From Buchnera aphidicola (Cinara kochiana kochiana) (GTDB lineage: Bacteria > Pseudomonadota > Gammaproteobacteria > Enterobacterales > Enterobacteriaceae): a DNA stretch of 64,000 nt. Shown in pieces: positions 21,620-31,375 of the stretch; position 1 is the stretch's first letter, and each line of letters opens with the position of its first letter. The notes beneath the pieces were generated by a model. The model was not told the origin of the DNA and did no database searches. It saw only the letters and a list, made by a program, of their open reading frames with translations. The position numbers and the translations under genes were made by a program. Location: positions 369,721 to 433,720 of the forward strand of contig NZ_LR217707.1 of the NCBI RefSeq assembly GCF_900698905.1, read 5' to 3'.

Positions 21620-22636
21620 TTATAAATCTAATACTTGTAAAACACTAAATAAATTTTTTTTACTATAAATTAACGATTTTTTTGCACCAAATTTAAGAAT
21701 ATCAATTAAATAGTTTTCGTCTTCTCGAAACTTAAAATACAACTTTTGTATTTTTGAAATTGTATCACATACAATATCCGATAATTGTTTTTTAAAATCA
21801 AAATATCGATAATTTTTAAATTCATATTCAAGTGCAGAAATATTTTGTTGTGTTAAAAAAGATAAAATTGATAACAAATTAGAAATTCCGGGTTTATCAT
21901 AAATATTATATTTTATACGAGATAAAGGATCTGAATCAGTCAATGACTGTAATAACTTTAATCGTATTACATCAAGATTATCCAATAAAAAAATTGTATT
22001 ATTTTTATTGTTATCTGATTTGGACATTTTTTTTGTTGGTTCTTGTAAAGCCATAATTTTACATTCTCGTGATGTAATTAAAATATCCGGAATAATAAAA
22101 ACATCTCCATATATAGAATTAAAACGACGAGCAATTTTTTTAACTAATTCAACATGCTGTTTTTGATCTGAACCAACAGAAACATAATTTGTTTGGTATA
22201 ATAAAATATCTGCAGCCATTAGTACAGGATAACAAAACAACGATAAATTAATATTTTTTTTATACGTGGATATTTTTTTTTTAAATTGCGTCATACGTGA
22301 TAATTCACCAAAATATACAAAATTACTTAAAATCCAATATAACTGACTATGTGTATAAACATGAGACTGTACAAAAATTATACTATCGTATGGACTAACC
22401 CCGCAAGCCAAATAGAGCGCTACCATATCTAGTATATTAGCTGAAAAATTATATTTTATTGAATGATCATAGCTCCTGGTAGTTAAAGCATGCAAATCAG
22501 CAATACAAAAAAAACATTGATACTTTTTTTGTATAATTTTCCAGTTACACATAGTTCCACAATAATTACCAAGAGTAAGTAATCCTGTTGGTTGAATTCC
22601 TGTAAACATTACATCTTGCTTTTTAACATTCAACAT
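21620..22636 (-). CDS. trpS: Tryptophanyl-tRNA synthetase
   Basis: A class I synthetase charging tRNA-Trp. The HIGH-like motif is TLGNY near residue 21, and KKMSKSDNNKNN near 202 is the KMSKS loop. GELSRMTQFKKK and MAADILLYQTNYVSVGSDQKQH are conserved blocks. Length 338 (E. coli 334). A run of ten A in the mRNA (T run 22273-22282) lies in frame in the QFKKK segment. It heads a remnant of the E. coli trpS-gph-rpe-dam-damX-aroB-aroK cluster from which gph, dam and damX are gone. Confidence 0.98.
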   Translation of the reverse strand: MLNVKKQDVMFTGIQPTGLLTLGNYCGTMCNWKIIQKKYQCFFCIADLHALTTRSYDHSIKYNFSANILDMVALYLACGVSPYDSIIFVQSHVYTHSQLYWILSNFVYFGELSRMTQFKKKISTYKKNINLSLFCYPVLMAADILLYQTNYVSVGSDQKQHVELVKKIARRFNSIYGDVFIIPDILITSRECKIMALQEPTKKMSKSDNNKNNTIFLLDNLDVIRLKLLQSLTDSDPLSRIKYNIYDKPGISNLLSILSFLTQQNISALEYEFKNYRYFDFKKQLSDIVCDTISKIQKLYFKFREDENYLIDILKFGAKKSLIYSKKNLFSVLQVLDL

Positions 22637-22710
22637 GTGTTGATAATCCTTAAAAATTATATTTTTATATACAAACTATGCTTACTTAAATAAATTATTA
22701 CGAATTTATA

Positions 22711-23373
22711 TTAAACAACAATATCTTTAAAATCTTGTATAGCCTGTAAATAATTCTGAGAATGGAAAAGAGCAGACCCAATCACTATATAGTCGGCACC
22801 TGACTGAATTATCTGAACAATATTTGATAAATTAATACCTCCATCAACCGATAATATAACGCTCTTTTTATTTTTATCAATTAAATATCGTACCTGTTGA
22901 ATTTTTTTTAAAATATACGGTAAAAATGTTTGACCGCCAAAACCCGGATTTACTGTCATAATTAAAATTAAATCTACATCACCCATTATATAATCCAAAT
23001 AATGTAAAGAAGTAGCAGGATTTAAAGCTATACCAACTCCACAGCCAATTTTTTTAATTAATTGTATCGTTTTATCTAAATGAATAGTAGATTCTGGATG
23101 AACAGTAATAAATTTGACATTTAAATCATAAAATAACGGAATTAAAGAGTCTACAGGAGAAGCCATTAAATGTACATCAAATAAAACTTGAATTTTATTC
23201 TTTTTAATTGACTCTAATATCATAGGACCCATAGTTAAATTAGGAACATAATGGTTATCCATCACATCGAAATGAATTAAATTACATCCAGCATGCATCA
23301 TAGTCTTTATTTCACGCCCTAAATGACAAAAATTTGCAGATAAAATAGACGGAACAATTAAAAACTTTTTCAT
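22711..23373 (-). CDS. rpe: Ribulose-phosphate 3-epimerase
   Basis: Interconverts ribulose 5-phosphate and xylulose 5-phosphate in the pentose phosphate pathway, a TIM-barrel enzyme. VPSILSANF near residue 6, HFDVMDNHYVPNLTMGP near 32, MTVNPGFGGQ near 138 and SVDGGIN near 170 hold the metal and phosphate ligands. The ATG at 23373 has GAGGAAAT upstream and is preferred to the TTG four codons earlier. At 220 residues it is slightly shorter than E. coli at the C-terminus. Confidence 0.97.
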   Translation of the reverse strand: MKKFLIVPSILSANFCHLGREIKTMMHAGCNLIHFDVMDNHYVPNLTMGPMILESIKKNKIQVLFDVHLMASPVDSLIPLFYDLNVKFITVHPESTIHLDKTIQLIKKIGCGVGIALNPATSLHYLDYIMGDVDLILIMTVNPGFGGQTFLPYILKKIQQVRYLIDKNKKSVILSVDGGINLSNIVQIIQSGADYIVIGSALFHSQNYLQAIQDFKDIVV

Positions 23374-23486
23374 GAATTTCCTCAACTACAATAAATATAT
23401 TTTATATAATAAAATAATTATTTTTTATAAATACTATTAAATTAATTTAATTCTCAATACCATATACATCTATAAAATTAATTAAA

Positions 23487-24590
23487 TTAAAATTTATATA
23501 TTTGTTCCTGACAATTACGAATAGAATTTAACAAAACAGACTCCTTTACAGATGAAACCAATTTCACTTTTCCAATATCTACCGGGACAACTAATCTCAT
23601 TATTTTATTTAAAACTTTTTTATCACGTAACATTAATAAAATATAATCATCTGGCAACATTTTTTTAGGCCCTTTAATTGGTAATCCGATATTATATAAA
23701 ATTTTTACTATTCTAAAAAAATTACACTCATGCAATAAATTTAATTGAACAGACAAATAAGAAGCCATAATAATGCCAACAGATACCGCATAACCATGTA
23801 ACCACTTTCCATATCCGGTGTACGTTTCAATAGCATGAGCAAAGCTATGTCCTAAATTTAAAAAAATTCGTATATTATTTTCTTTTTCATCATTTTGAAT
23901 GACACGAGCCTTAAGTTCACAACATTTTTTTATACAAAATAGTAATTCCTTTTCCTGTAAACTTAATATTTTTAGTAAATTTTCTTCTAACCAAATAAAA
24001 AATTTTTTATCAAAAATAATAGCATATTTAATAATTTCAGCCATTCCAGAAATAATATGTTCTCGCGGTAATGTGAATAAAAAATTTATATCAATAAAAA
24101 CACCATTAGGTTGCCAAAAAGAACCTATCATGTTTTTTCCTAATTTGTGATTTACACCTGTTTTTCCACCTATAGACGCGTCTACTTGTGCCAATAAAGT
24201 AGTTGGAATCTGAAAAAAATTAACGCCTCGCTGATATATTGAAGCAACAAAACCGGTTATATCTCCAATAACACCTCCTCCTAATGCAATTAATGTAACA
24301 TCACGACCATATGATTTTTCTAATAAAAAATGTATTATACTTTCTACTACTTGTAAATTTTTATAAGATTCTCCATCCTTAATAGTAAAAAACGGTATAT
24401 TTTTTATAATTTTGTTAATATAAGTATATTTTTTTTTTGCAATAATACTTCTAACTGTATCATTTGTAATGATAACGCTATTCTTATTATTTAAAATAAT
24501 AGTAGGTATAGATAAATTTGATGAAAATTTATTATAAATATGTATATCATAGCTACTATGATCTAAACTAACACTAATTTTGTATACCAT
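23487..24590 (-). CDS. aroB: 3-dehydroquinate synthase
   Basis: The second step of the shikimate pathway, an NAD- and metal-dependent enzyme. GGGVIGDITGFVASIYQRG near residue 103 is the NAD-binding signature; IPTTLLAQVDASIGGKTGVNH contains the conserved Lys and Asp. The metal ligands Glu and His appear in MAEIIKYAI, LNLGHSFAHAIE and the following HGYAVSVG. Length 367 (E. coli 362). With aroK just downstream and aroE at the left edge it supplies chorismate for the aromatic amino acids the symbiont provides. Confidence 0.97.
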   Translation of the reverse strand: MVYKISVSLDHSSYDIHIYNKFSSNLSIPTIILNNKNSVIITNDTVRSIIAKKKYTYINKIIKNIPFFTIKDGESYKNLQVVESIIHFLLEKSYGRDVTLIALGGGVIGDITGFVASIYQRGVNFFQIPTTLLAQVDASIGGKTGVNHKLGKNMIGSFWQPNGVFIDINFLFTLPREHIISGMAEIIKYAIIFDKKFFIWLEENLLKILSLQEKELLFCIKKCCELKARVIQNDEKENNIRIFLNLGHSFAHAIETYTGYGKWLHGYAVSVGIIMASYLSVQLNLLHECNFFRIVKILYNIGLPIKGPKKMLPDDYILLMLRDKKVLNKIMRLVVPVDIGKVKLVSSVKESVLLNSIRNCQEQIYKF

Positions 24591-24635
24591 AATTGTTTAA
24601 CTCGCATGTTATTAAAATACAATTTAACTAAAATA

Positions 24636-25181
24636 TTAATTAACATTATTACTAATATGATAAAAATATCGTATAATGCTAGATGTAATTAACGATATAC
24701 TTTGATTTTGTGTGTCAACTATAAAATCAGAAATATTCTGATATATTGGATCTCGTATTTTTGATAATAATCTCAATATTTTTTCATTTTTACTATGAAC
24801 ATGCGATAACAATGGTCTTTTTTTATCTAAACGTGTTCTAATTAATTGCTCTTCCACTGTTGTTCGAAGATATATAACAATTCCTCTAGAAATTAAACAA
24901 TTTCTTGATTTTATAGAAATTATTGATCCACCGCCTGTAGACAATATTATACCTGTTTTATTAGTTAATTCATTAATAATTTTTTCTTCTCGTATACGAA
25001 ATTCGGATTCACCTTCTACATCAAAAACCCAAGCTATGTCTACTCCTGTTCTTCTTTCAATTTCAACATCAGAATCATAAAATTTCATATTCAAAACACG
25101 AGATAAATGACGACCAATAGTACTTTTACCTGCTCCCATAGGACCAACTAAAAAAATATTTTTTTTCTTATATTCATCCAT
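24636..25181 (-). CDS. aroK: Shikimate kinase
   Basis: Phosphorylates shikimate with ATP. The Walker A motif GPMGAGKST is at residues 13-21, the shikimate-binding Asp-Ser-Asp after [13 protein letters not shown] near 33, STGGGSI near 81 and the lid DKKRPLL near 118. Length 181, slightly longer than E. coli AroK (173) at the C-terminus. It lies upstream of aroB on the same strand, 45 bases apart, as in E. coli. Confidence 0.97.
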   Translation of the reverse strand: MDEYKKKNIFLVGPMGAGKSTIGRHLSRVLNMKFYDSDVEIERRTGVDIAWVFDVEGESEFRIREEKIINELTNKTGIILSTGGGSIISIKSRNCLISRGIVIYLRTTVEEQLIRTRLDKKRPLLSHVHSKNEKILRLLSKIRDPIYQNISDFIVDTQNQSISLITSSIIRYFYHISNNVN

Positions 25182-25391
25182 ACAAACTCCTAAAATAGGA
25201 TTTAATTATCAAACAAATTATTTATAATATTATAAACTTATATATAAAAATAAAATCAATGATAATATAGAAGTATAAAATATATAATATATGTCATGAC
25301 ATATTCTTAAATTAACAAAAAAACTTGATTTACGAAATACTTTTTTATATCATAAGTAAAATAATAAAATTATTACTATGATATCCTAAAA

Positions 25392-25478
25392 GGTGAGGTG
25401 TCCGAGAGGTTTAAGGAGCATGCTTGGAAAGCATGTATATGGTAAAACGTATCAAGGGTTCGAATCCCTTTCTCACCA
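25392..25478 (+). tRNA. tRNA-Ser (GGA)
   Basis: An 87-base cloverleaf with the long variable arm typical of Ser tRNAs. The anticodon GGA sits in the GCTTGGAAAGC stem-loop and the T-loop is GGGTTCGAATCCC. It is nearly identical to E. coli tRNA-Ser(GGA). The acceptor GGTGAGG pairs with TCTCACC (one G-T), and the base after it is A where Ser tRNAs usually have G73. No CCA is encoded. Confidence 0.95.
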
Positions 25479-25538
25479 TACAAAATCTACTAAATTATAT
25501 CTTTTAGTCTATTATTTATTTTAATAAAAATATTATCA

Positions 25539-26120
25539 TTAATAATACGAATGTTGACCCGAAATATGATTAGTTACATCTTCTATTCTAGAAATTTCAG
25601 GAAAATATTTAATTAATTCTTTCTCTATACCAACTTGTACAGTAGTATTTATCATAGAACATCCATTACAACCTCCTAAAAATTTTAAAAATACTACTCC
25701 TAATTTATTTACTTTAATTAAAGTAACAGAACCGCCATGTAATGATAATTTCGGGTTAATGTGAGTATACAAAAAATTTTTTATCTTACACTCTAATTGA
25801 GAAAATTTTTTTGATTTTTTTAATAACTTTGCATTTGGAGCATTTAAAGTAATTTGCGAATTTAAATTATTTTTAATAAGATCTATTTTAGAATTTTTTA
25901 AAAATGGTTTTAAATATTTACGAAAATAAATCTTAAACTTAACATAAGAAATTTTTTTATCTTTAGTGGTGTCAATATCTTGGTAATCACAATACGACAT
26001 TCCACATTCAGCATACATAGTACCAGGAGAGTTTATAAAAATTCTAATATTTGTTCCTTTGCTTTGTTTAGATAGTAAACTAGCTATATATTGTTCAGCC
26101 AAATCAGAAATTGTAATCAT
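25539..26120 (-). CDS. nfuA: Fe/S biogenesis protein NfuA
   Basis: A carrier that delivers 4Fe-4S clusters to targets. The N-terminal degenerate A-type domain lacks the three cluster cysteines, as is normal for NfuA. The C-terminal Nfu domain has GGCNGCSMINTTV with the Cys151-x2-Cys154 pair that bridges the dimer cluster. Length 193 (E. coli 191). IscA is absent from the isc operon in this window, which should make NfuA more important. It is convergent with tRNA-Ser and divergent from bioH; in E. coli gntX lies between nfuA and bioH. Confidence 0.97.
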   Translation of the reverse strand: MITISDLAEQYIASLLSKQSKGTNIRIFINSPGTMYAECGMSYCDYQDIDTTKDKKISYVKFKIYFRKYLKPFLKNSKIDLIKNNLNSQITLNAPNAKLLKKSKKFSQLECKIKNFLYTHINPKLSLHGGSVTLIKVNKLGVVFLKFLGGCNGCSMINTTVQVGIEKELIKYFPEISRIEDVTNHISGQHSYY

Positions 26121-26264
26121 AGAATTGTTCTACATAATATATTATTGTATAATATTAAAAATAAATATTTAAATATCATTAATAAATAAAATTACTACTA
26201 AAATAGTAGTCTTTATAAATACCATCAATTCATTTATAATCATATATATAATTATATCAATAAA

Positions 26265-27050
26265 ATGAAAAAAATAATACATCAATCTATATTTGGAAAA
26301 GGAAAAATACATCTAGTATTTTTACATGGATGGGGTCTATATTCCATGGTTTGGAATAAAATAATCCCTATATTAAAACCGTATTTTACTTTACATATTA
26401 TTGATCTACCTGGATTCGGTAAAAATATTAATTGCCCAATTATGAACTTAGATCAAATATCTATTTATTTAATAAATACAGTAAAAAACAAAGCTATTTG
26501 GATAGGGTGGTCAATGAGCGGATTAATTGTACACTATTTAGGATTAAATTATCCGCATAATATACTTGCAGTAATTTATATAACATCATCGCCGTTTTTT
26601 ATACAAACTAAAATATGGCCGGGTATACCAATTAATTTATTAAAATCTATAAAAAAAAAAATTTTAATAAATTATACAGAATTTTTAATGCAATTTAATT
26701 TAATACACGTTATTAACGTAACACAAAATAGTAAATATAATTTTACAATAAAAAAAAATTTTTTTCAAAAATATCCTAATCCAAGAAAACAAGCAATTGA
26801 AATAGGATATCAATGGTTAAAAAAAATCGATTATAGAACAATACAATTATCTAAAAATATTCCAATATTACAAATATATGGAGAATTAGATAATCTAGTA
26901 CCTATACAAACATGCCAAATAATACAATCTTTACGGAAAAATTATAATTCTATTGTTATAGATGGCGCTAAACATGCACCATTTTTATCACACCCTAATA
27001 TTTTTTGTAATATATTACAAAAATTTATAAAAGATTTATATTTAATATGA
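26265..27050 (+). CDS. bioH: Pimeloyl-ACP methyl ester carboxylesterase
   Basis: Demethylates pimeloyl-ACP methyl ester, closing the pimelate branch of biotin synthesis. Alpha/beta-hydrolase features are HGWG near residue 21 (oxyanion hole), nucleophile Ser83 in GWSMSG (family GWSLGG), Asp in the GELDNLVP segment and His in DGAKHAPFLSHP. Length 261 (E. coli 256). The triad is intact even though the loop next to Ser83 differs. It is adjacent to nfuA as in enterobacteria. Confidence 0.93.
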   Translation: MKKIIHQSIFGKGKIHLVFLHGWGLYSMVWNKIIPILKPYFTLHIIDLPGFGKNINCPIMNLDQISIYLINTVKNKAIWIGWSMSGLIVHYLGLNYPHNILAVIYITSSPFFIQTKIWPGIPINLLKSIKKKILINYTEFLMQFNLIHVINVTQNSKYNFTIKKNFFQKYPNPRKQAIEIGYQWLKKIDYRTIQLSKNIPILQIYGELDNLVPIQTCQIIQSLRKNYNSIVIDGAKHAPFLSHPNIFCNILQKFIKDLYLI

Positions 27051-27121
27051 TTAAAAATAAAATATACATGATAGGCAATCATATGTATAACTAGATATTT
27101 AATAATTCTTAAAGTTAAACA

Positions 27122-27658
27122 TTAAAAAGGAATATCTTCATCATCAAAATCAATCTTAGAAGTAGTATCTATTAAATGAGATTTATTCTGAAATTCATCA
27201 GAAATATTGTGAGATACTTGTTCTGAAGGTATTAATTTAGATAAAGAATTTTCATGAGATATATCTTGTTGCATCTCCGAATCAGACAATGATGATGTAC
27301 TATTCGTATTACGCGATCCCAACATTTGCATAGAACCAGTTACACTCACTACTATTTCCGTAGTATAACGATCAAGCCCGTTTTGGTCTTTCCATTTACG
27401 AGTATGTAAAGATCCTTCAATATAAACTTGTGATCCTTTTTTTAAATATTGACCAGAAATTTCAGCAATTTTTCCAAATAAAACAACACGATGCCATTCG
27501 GTTTTTTCTTTTGTTTCACCAGTATTTTTATCTTTCCACACATCAGAAGTTGCTATATTAATGTTTACTACCGCGCCTCCATTGGGCATGTATCGTACAT
27601 CTGGATTTTGTCCTAAGTAACCAATTAAAATTACTTTGTTTACGCCTCTACTTGCCAT
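27122..27658 (-). CDS. ssb: Single-stranded DNA-binding protein
   Basis: Coats single-stranded DNA in replication and repair. The OB fold spans about residues 1-112, starting [20 protein letters not shown] with [15 protein letters not shown] and [12 protein letters not shown] Ser/Gln-rich disordered linker follows, and the acidic tail ends DFDDEDIPF, the partner-binding tip. Length 178, as in E. coli. It converges on bioH; a weak imperfect hairpin lies in the 71-base gap. Confidence 0.98.
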   Translation of the reverse strand: MASRGVNKVILIGYLGQNPDVRYMPNGGAVVNINIATSDVWKDKNTGETKEKTEWHRVVLFGKIAEISGQYLKKGSQVYIEGSLHTRKWKDQNGLDRYTTEIVVSVTGSMQMLGSRNTNSTSSLSDSEMQQDISHENSLSKLIPSEQVSHNISDEFQNKSHLIDTTSKIDFDDEDIPF

Positions 27659-27911
27659 ACACTTTAACCTAAATATAATTGATATAGATATATAATAATT
27701 TTTAAATTATACCACAAAATAAAAAATAATTTAATCATACTAAATACTTTTATGAAATAAAATCGATATAATATATATTTTAATTAAATAAAAAATTAAT
27801 AAAAACAAAATAATATATTTTATAATAATTAATAAAATTATTATAAAATATTTTAAAATCATATTTTTTAATAACCTCATAACTCTTATTATATAAGTTT
27901 ACAACATAAAC

Positions 27912-28901
27912 ATGCAAAAAAAATATTCAAATAAATTTTCTGTTGCACCGATGTTAAAATATACTGATAGACACTGTCTATTTTTTTATAGACAACTTAC
28001 AAAACATACTTTGTTATATACTGAAATGATCACTACCCATGAAATGCTTTTCAATAAAAAAATATTTAAAAAAAAACAAATTAAAAATATTAACCCATTG
28101 GCCATTCAATTAGCGGGAAATAATCCAATCCATTTTCAAGAATGTGCAAAAATAGCACATTTATTAGGATTTAGTGAAATAAACTTAAACATTGGATGCC
28201 CTTCTCAACACGCTCAAAATGGTAATTTCGGTATATTTTTAATGTATAAACCTAAACTAGTATACCAATTAATAAAATCTATATATTTTACTGTATCAAT
28301 TCCTATTAGCGTAAAAATTAGAATAGGAACACATAAAGATTCTCAGTATAAATTTCTAAAAAAATTTATTCAACAGGTATCTAAAAATAAATATTGTAAT
28401 AAATTTATTATACATGCCAGAATTGCAGATTTAAGAATTACTAGTCCTAAAAAAAATCGCAATATACCTGAATTAAATTATCAATATGTTTATCAGATTA
28501 AAAAAGATTTTCCAAATCTAATTATCATTCTAAACGGAGGTATTAAATCTATCCAAGAAATTCAGCAACATTTAAAACATGTAGATGGTATTATGATAGG
28601 TAGAGAAATATATAAAAATCCATTTTTATTACGGCAAATAGATGAAAAAATTTTTTTTAAACAAAAAAATATTAAAATAAAGCAATTTTTTAAAAAAATG
28701 TCGGCATATATCACTAAAGAACAAAAAAAAGGAACAAAAATAATTCATATTATAAAACATATGTTAAATATTTTTTATAATCAACCATATTCAAAAAAAT
28801 GGAAATTACACATAATACAATACATACATCATAAAAAAAATATACATCATTTATTTCACAGTATATACAAAATATTTAACCAAGAATTAAAAATAAAATA
28901 A
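27912..28901 (+). CDS. dusA: tRNA-dihydrouridine(20/20a) synthase
   Basis: An FMN enzyme that reduces uridines in the tRNA D-loop. The start SVAPMLKYTDRHCLFFYRQLT, the TEMITTHEMLF segment and NLNIGCPSQHAQNG with catalytic Cys96 identify the DusA subfamily. IHARIADLRITSPKKNR and NGGIKSIQEIQQHLKHVDGIMIGR complete the TIM barrel. Length 329 (E. coli 330). It stands alone, followed after 192 bases by dnaB. Confidence 0.95.
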   Translation: MQKKYSNKFSVAPMLKYTDRHCLFFYRQLTKHTLLYTEMITTHEMLFNKKIFKKKQIKNINPLAIQLAGNNPIHFQECAKIAHLLGFSEINLNIGCPSQHAQNGNFGIFLMYKPKLVYQLIKSIYFTVSIPISVKIRIGTHKDSQYKFLKKFIQQVSKNKYCNKFIIHARIADLRITSPKKNRNIPELNYQYVYQIKKDFPNLIIILNGGIKSIQEIQQHLKHVDGIMIGREIYKNPFLLRQIDEKIFFKQKNIKIKQFFKKMSAYITKEQKKGTKIIHIIKHMLNIFYNQPYSKKWKLHIIQYIHHKKNIHHLFHSIYKIFNQELKIK

Positions 28902-29093
28902 TCGATATATTTAAAAATATATTGTATACATAATTTTATTTTAAATCCTAATGAAATTAAATAACCTTAAATATAATTATTTAATAAATATTAATAAAAA
29001 TTTTATTTTAAATATTAATATTTTATATAAATTTTATTTATATAAAATATTCATACATATATTTAAAAATTTATGCAAGAGAATTAATTATTT

Positions 29094-30467
29094 ATGATAG
29101 ATTTAAAAAAAAACAAACCAATGTTCAAAATACCTCCACATTCACTAGAAGCAGAACAATCTGTATTAGGAGGATTGATGTTAGATAATCAACAGTGGGA
29201 TATAATTTCTGAATATATTGTTGCAAAAGATTTTTATAGTCGGCAACATCAATTAATTTTTTATGAAATGAAATATTTAATTGAAAAAGGGTCTCCTATA
29301 GACTTAATCACTTTATCGGAATCATTGGAACAAAAAGGAGAATTAAATAATGTAGGAAGATTTTCTTATCTAGCAGAAATTTCTAAAAATACACCAAGTA
29401 TTAATAATATAATCTCTTATGCAGAAATTATACGTGAACGAGCAATTATACGCGAAATTATTTTAACAGCTCATAATATTGCATATGCAGGATATCATCC
29501 AAAAGGACGAACAAGTATAGAATTACTGGATTACGCTGAATCCAGCGTATTTAAAATTTCAGAAACACGTACAGCTGATAATAGCGGTCCAAAAAATATA
29601 GAAAAAATCTTAGATACAACTATTCAATCTATTGAAAAACTATTAAAAAAACCTCATACTGGAATAACAGGGCTAAATACAGGATATCATGATTTAAATA
29701 AAAAAACATTTGGGTTACAAAAATCAGAATTAATAATTATTGCGGCTCGACCATCCATGGGTAAAACTACATTTGCGATGAATTTATGTGAAAATACAGC
29801 TATGTTATATGAAAAACCAATTTTAATTTTTAGTTTAGAGATGCCGGGAGAGCAAATTATGATTCGTATGTTAGCTTCACTATCAAGAGTTAACCAGTCT
29901 AAAATTCGTACCGGACAATTGAATGATGAAGAATGGAGCAGAATATCTAGTACAATAAATATTTTATTGAAAAAAAAAAATATCTATATAGATGATTCAT
30001 CCGGATTAACTCCGAACGAAGTCCGTTCTCGTTCACGCAAAATATATAGAGAAAATAATGGATTAAGCTTAATTATGATTGATTATCTTCAATTAATAAA
30101 AATACCGGCATTATCAGGAAATAGAACTTTGGAAATAGCTGAAATTTCTAGAACATTAAAATCATTAGCTAAAGAATTAAACATCCCTATTATTGCTTTA
30201 TCACAATTAAACCGATCTCTAGAACAAAGATCTGATAAAAGACCTGTAAATTCAGATCTCAGAGAATCGGGTTCATTAGAACAAGATGCGGATTTAATCC
30301 TATTTATTTATAGAGATGAATTATATCATGAAAATAGTGAATTTAAAGGTATTGCGGAAATTATAATTGGAAAACAGAGAAATGGACCTACAGGAACTAT
30401 ACGATTAACATTTAATGGACAGTGGTCTAGATTTGATAATTACACTAATCAAAAATATCATTTTTAA
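29094..30467 (+). CDS. dnaB: Replicative DNA helicase
   Basis: The hexameric helicase that unwinds DNA at the fork. The N-terminal domain has PPHSLEAEQSVLGGLMLDN, and the RecA-like domain Walker A is ARPSMGKTTFA near residue 220. IMIDYLQLI is Walker B, and QLNRSLEQRSDKRPVNSDLRESGSLEQDADL is the H4/DNA-binding region. Length 457 (E. coli 471). A run of eleven A (29970-29980) lies in frame in LLKKKNIYID. No loader gene dnaC is seen nearby. Confidence 0.98.
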   Translation: MIDLKKNKPMFKIPPHSLEAEQSVLGGLMLDNQQWDIISEYIVAKDFYSRQHQLIFYEMKYLIEKGSPIDLITLSESLEQKGELNNVGRFSYLAEISKNTPSINNIISYAEIIRERAIIREIILTAHNIAYAGYHPKGRTSIELLDYAESSVFKISETRTADNSGPKNIEKILDTTIQSIEKLLKKPHTGITGLNTGYHDLNKKTFGLQKSELIIIAARPSMGKTTFAMNLCENTAMLYEKPILIFSLEMPGEQIMIRMLASLSRVNQSKIRTGQLNDEEWSRISSTINILLKKKNIYIDDSSGLTPNEVRSRSRKIYRENNGLSLIMIDYLQLIKIPALSGNRTLEIAEISRTLKSLAKELNIPIIALSQLNRSLEQRSDKRPVNSDLRESGSLEQDADLILFIYRDELYHENSEFKGIAEIIIGKQRNGPTGTIRLTFNGQWSRFDNYTNQKYHF

Positions 30468-30878
30468 ATTTTAAAAATAATAATAAATTAGTATTTATCA
30501 TCAATAAAAAAAATTTTATATTTTAAATTTTACATAAAAATCAATAACAATTATTTAATGTAACAAATATTCATGTATACAAATATTATTAATATATTGT
30601 TGTGAAAATATATTTATTAATATCTTGATTTATTATTTATTATAAATGTTATATATTTTATACAATGTTATAATTAATATTTTCATTATATATAATGTAT
30701 ATCTATAACAAGATTTATTAAATAAAAATTATGACTATTTTATAGTATAAAATATATTATTTATAATTACTAGAAAATATATTATAAATATGATATATAT
30801 AACATACGTAGTTATGATTTAAAAGTATTAAAATATAGAGAAAATAAAAATATTTAAATTCATTATAATAAAAATTAT
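30468..30878. other. Gene-free A/T spacer between dnaB and ruvX
   Basis: 411 bases made almost wholly of A and T. I see no open frame of note, no tRNA-like structure and no recognisable gene remnant in either strand. In E. coli gshB and yqgE lie just before yqgF (ruvX), so this may be eroded sequence from deleted genes. Confidence 0.7.
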
Positions 30879-31280
30879 ATGATTATTTTATCTTTCGATT
30901 ATGGTACCAAAAATATTGGTCTAGCTGTAGCTGAAACAGAACTAAATTACTCAGTTCCAATAAAATCCATTATTTACGATAAAAAAAATATTTTTTTTAA
31001 AAAAATCAAAGAAACAATAAATTATTGGAATCCAAAATATATAATTATTGGTTATCCCTATAAAATAAAAAAAAAAATAAATAAAAAAATTAAAAAGTTT
31101 AGCTATATATTAAAAGAAAAATACAATAAAAATATTTTCTTATACAATGAAAATTATTCCACTAAAGAAGCGAAATTTTTTTTAAATGATTATAAAAAAA
31201 AAAAAAACAATTCATATTGTATACACTCTATTGCTGCAAAAATAATACTTGATAGTTGGTTAAAATCCAAATATCATTAA
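30879..31280 (+). CDS. ruvX: Putative pre-16S rRNA nuclease YqgF/RuvX
   Basis: A RNase H-fold protein needed for maturation of the 16S rRNA 5' end. The first motif, SFDYGTKNIGLA, carries Asp7. VIGYPYK-like IIGYPYKIKKK marks the second strand, and NENYSTKEA near residue 90 holds the conserved Glu. In the last motif, where most homologues have Asp (as in VDSASA of E. coli), the sequence is CIHSIAAKIIL, so His replaces the expected acid. Length 133 (E. coli 138). A run of thirteen A (31194-31206), the longest I noticed in a gene here, lies in frame just before that motif. Confidence 0.85.
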   Translation: MIILSFDYGTKNIGLAVAETELNYSVPIKSIIYDKKNIFFKKIKETINYWNPKYIIIGYPYKIKKKINKKIKKFSYILKEKYNKNIFLYNENYSTKEAKFFLNDYKKKKNNSYCIHSIAAKIILDSWLKSKYH

Positions 31281-31375
31281 TATATAAATTTTATTTATTC
31301 AAAAAATATATTTTTATATACAAATCAAAAATAATTATCATAACGATGATATCAATTTAATTCTCATTAAACCTT

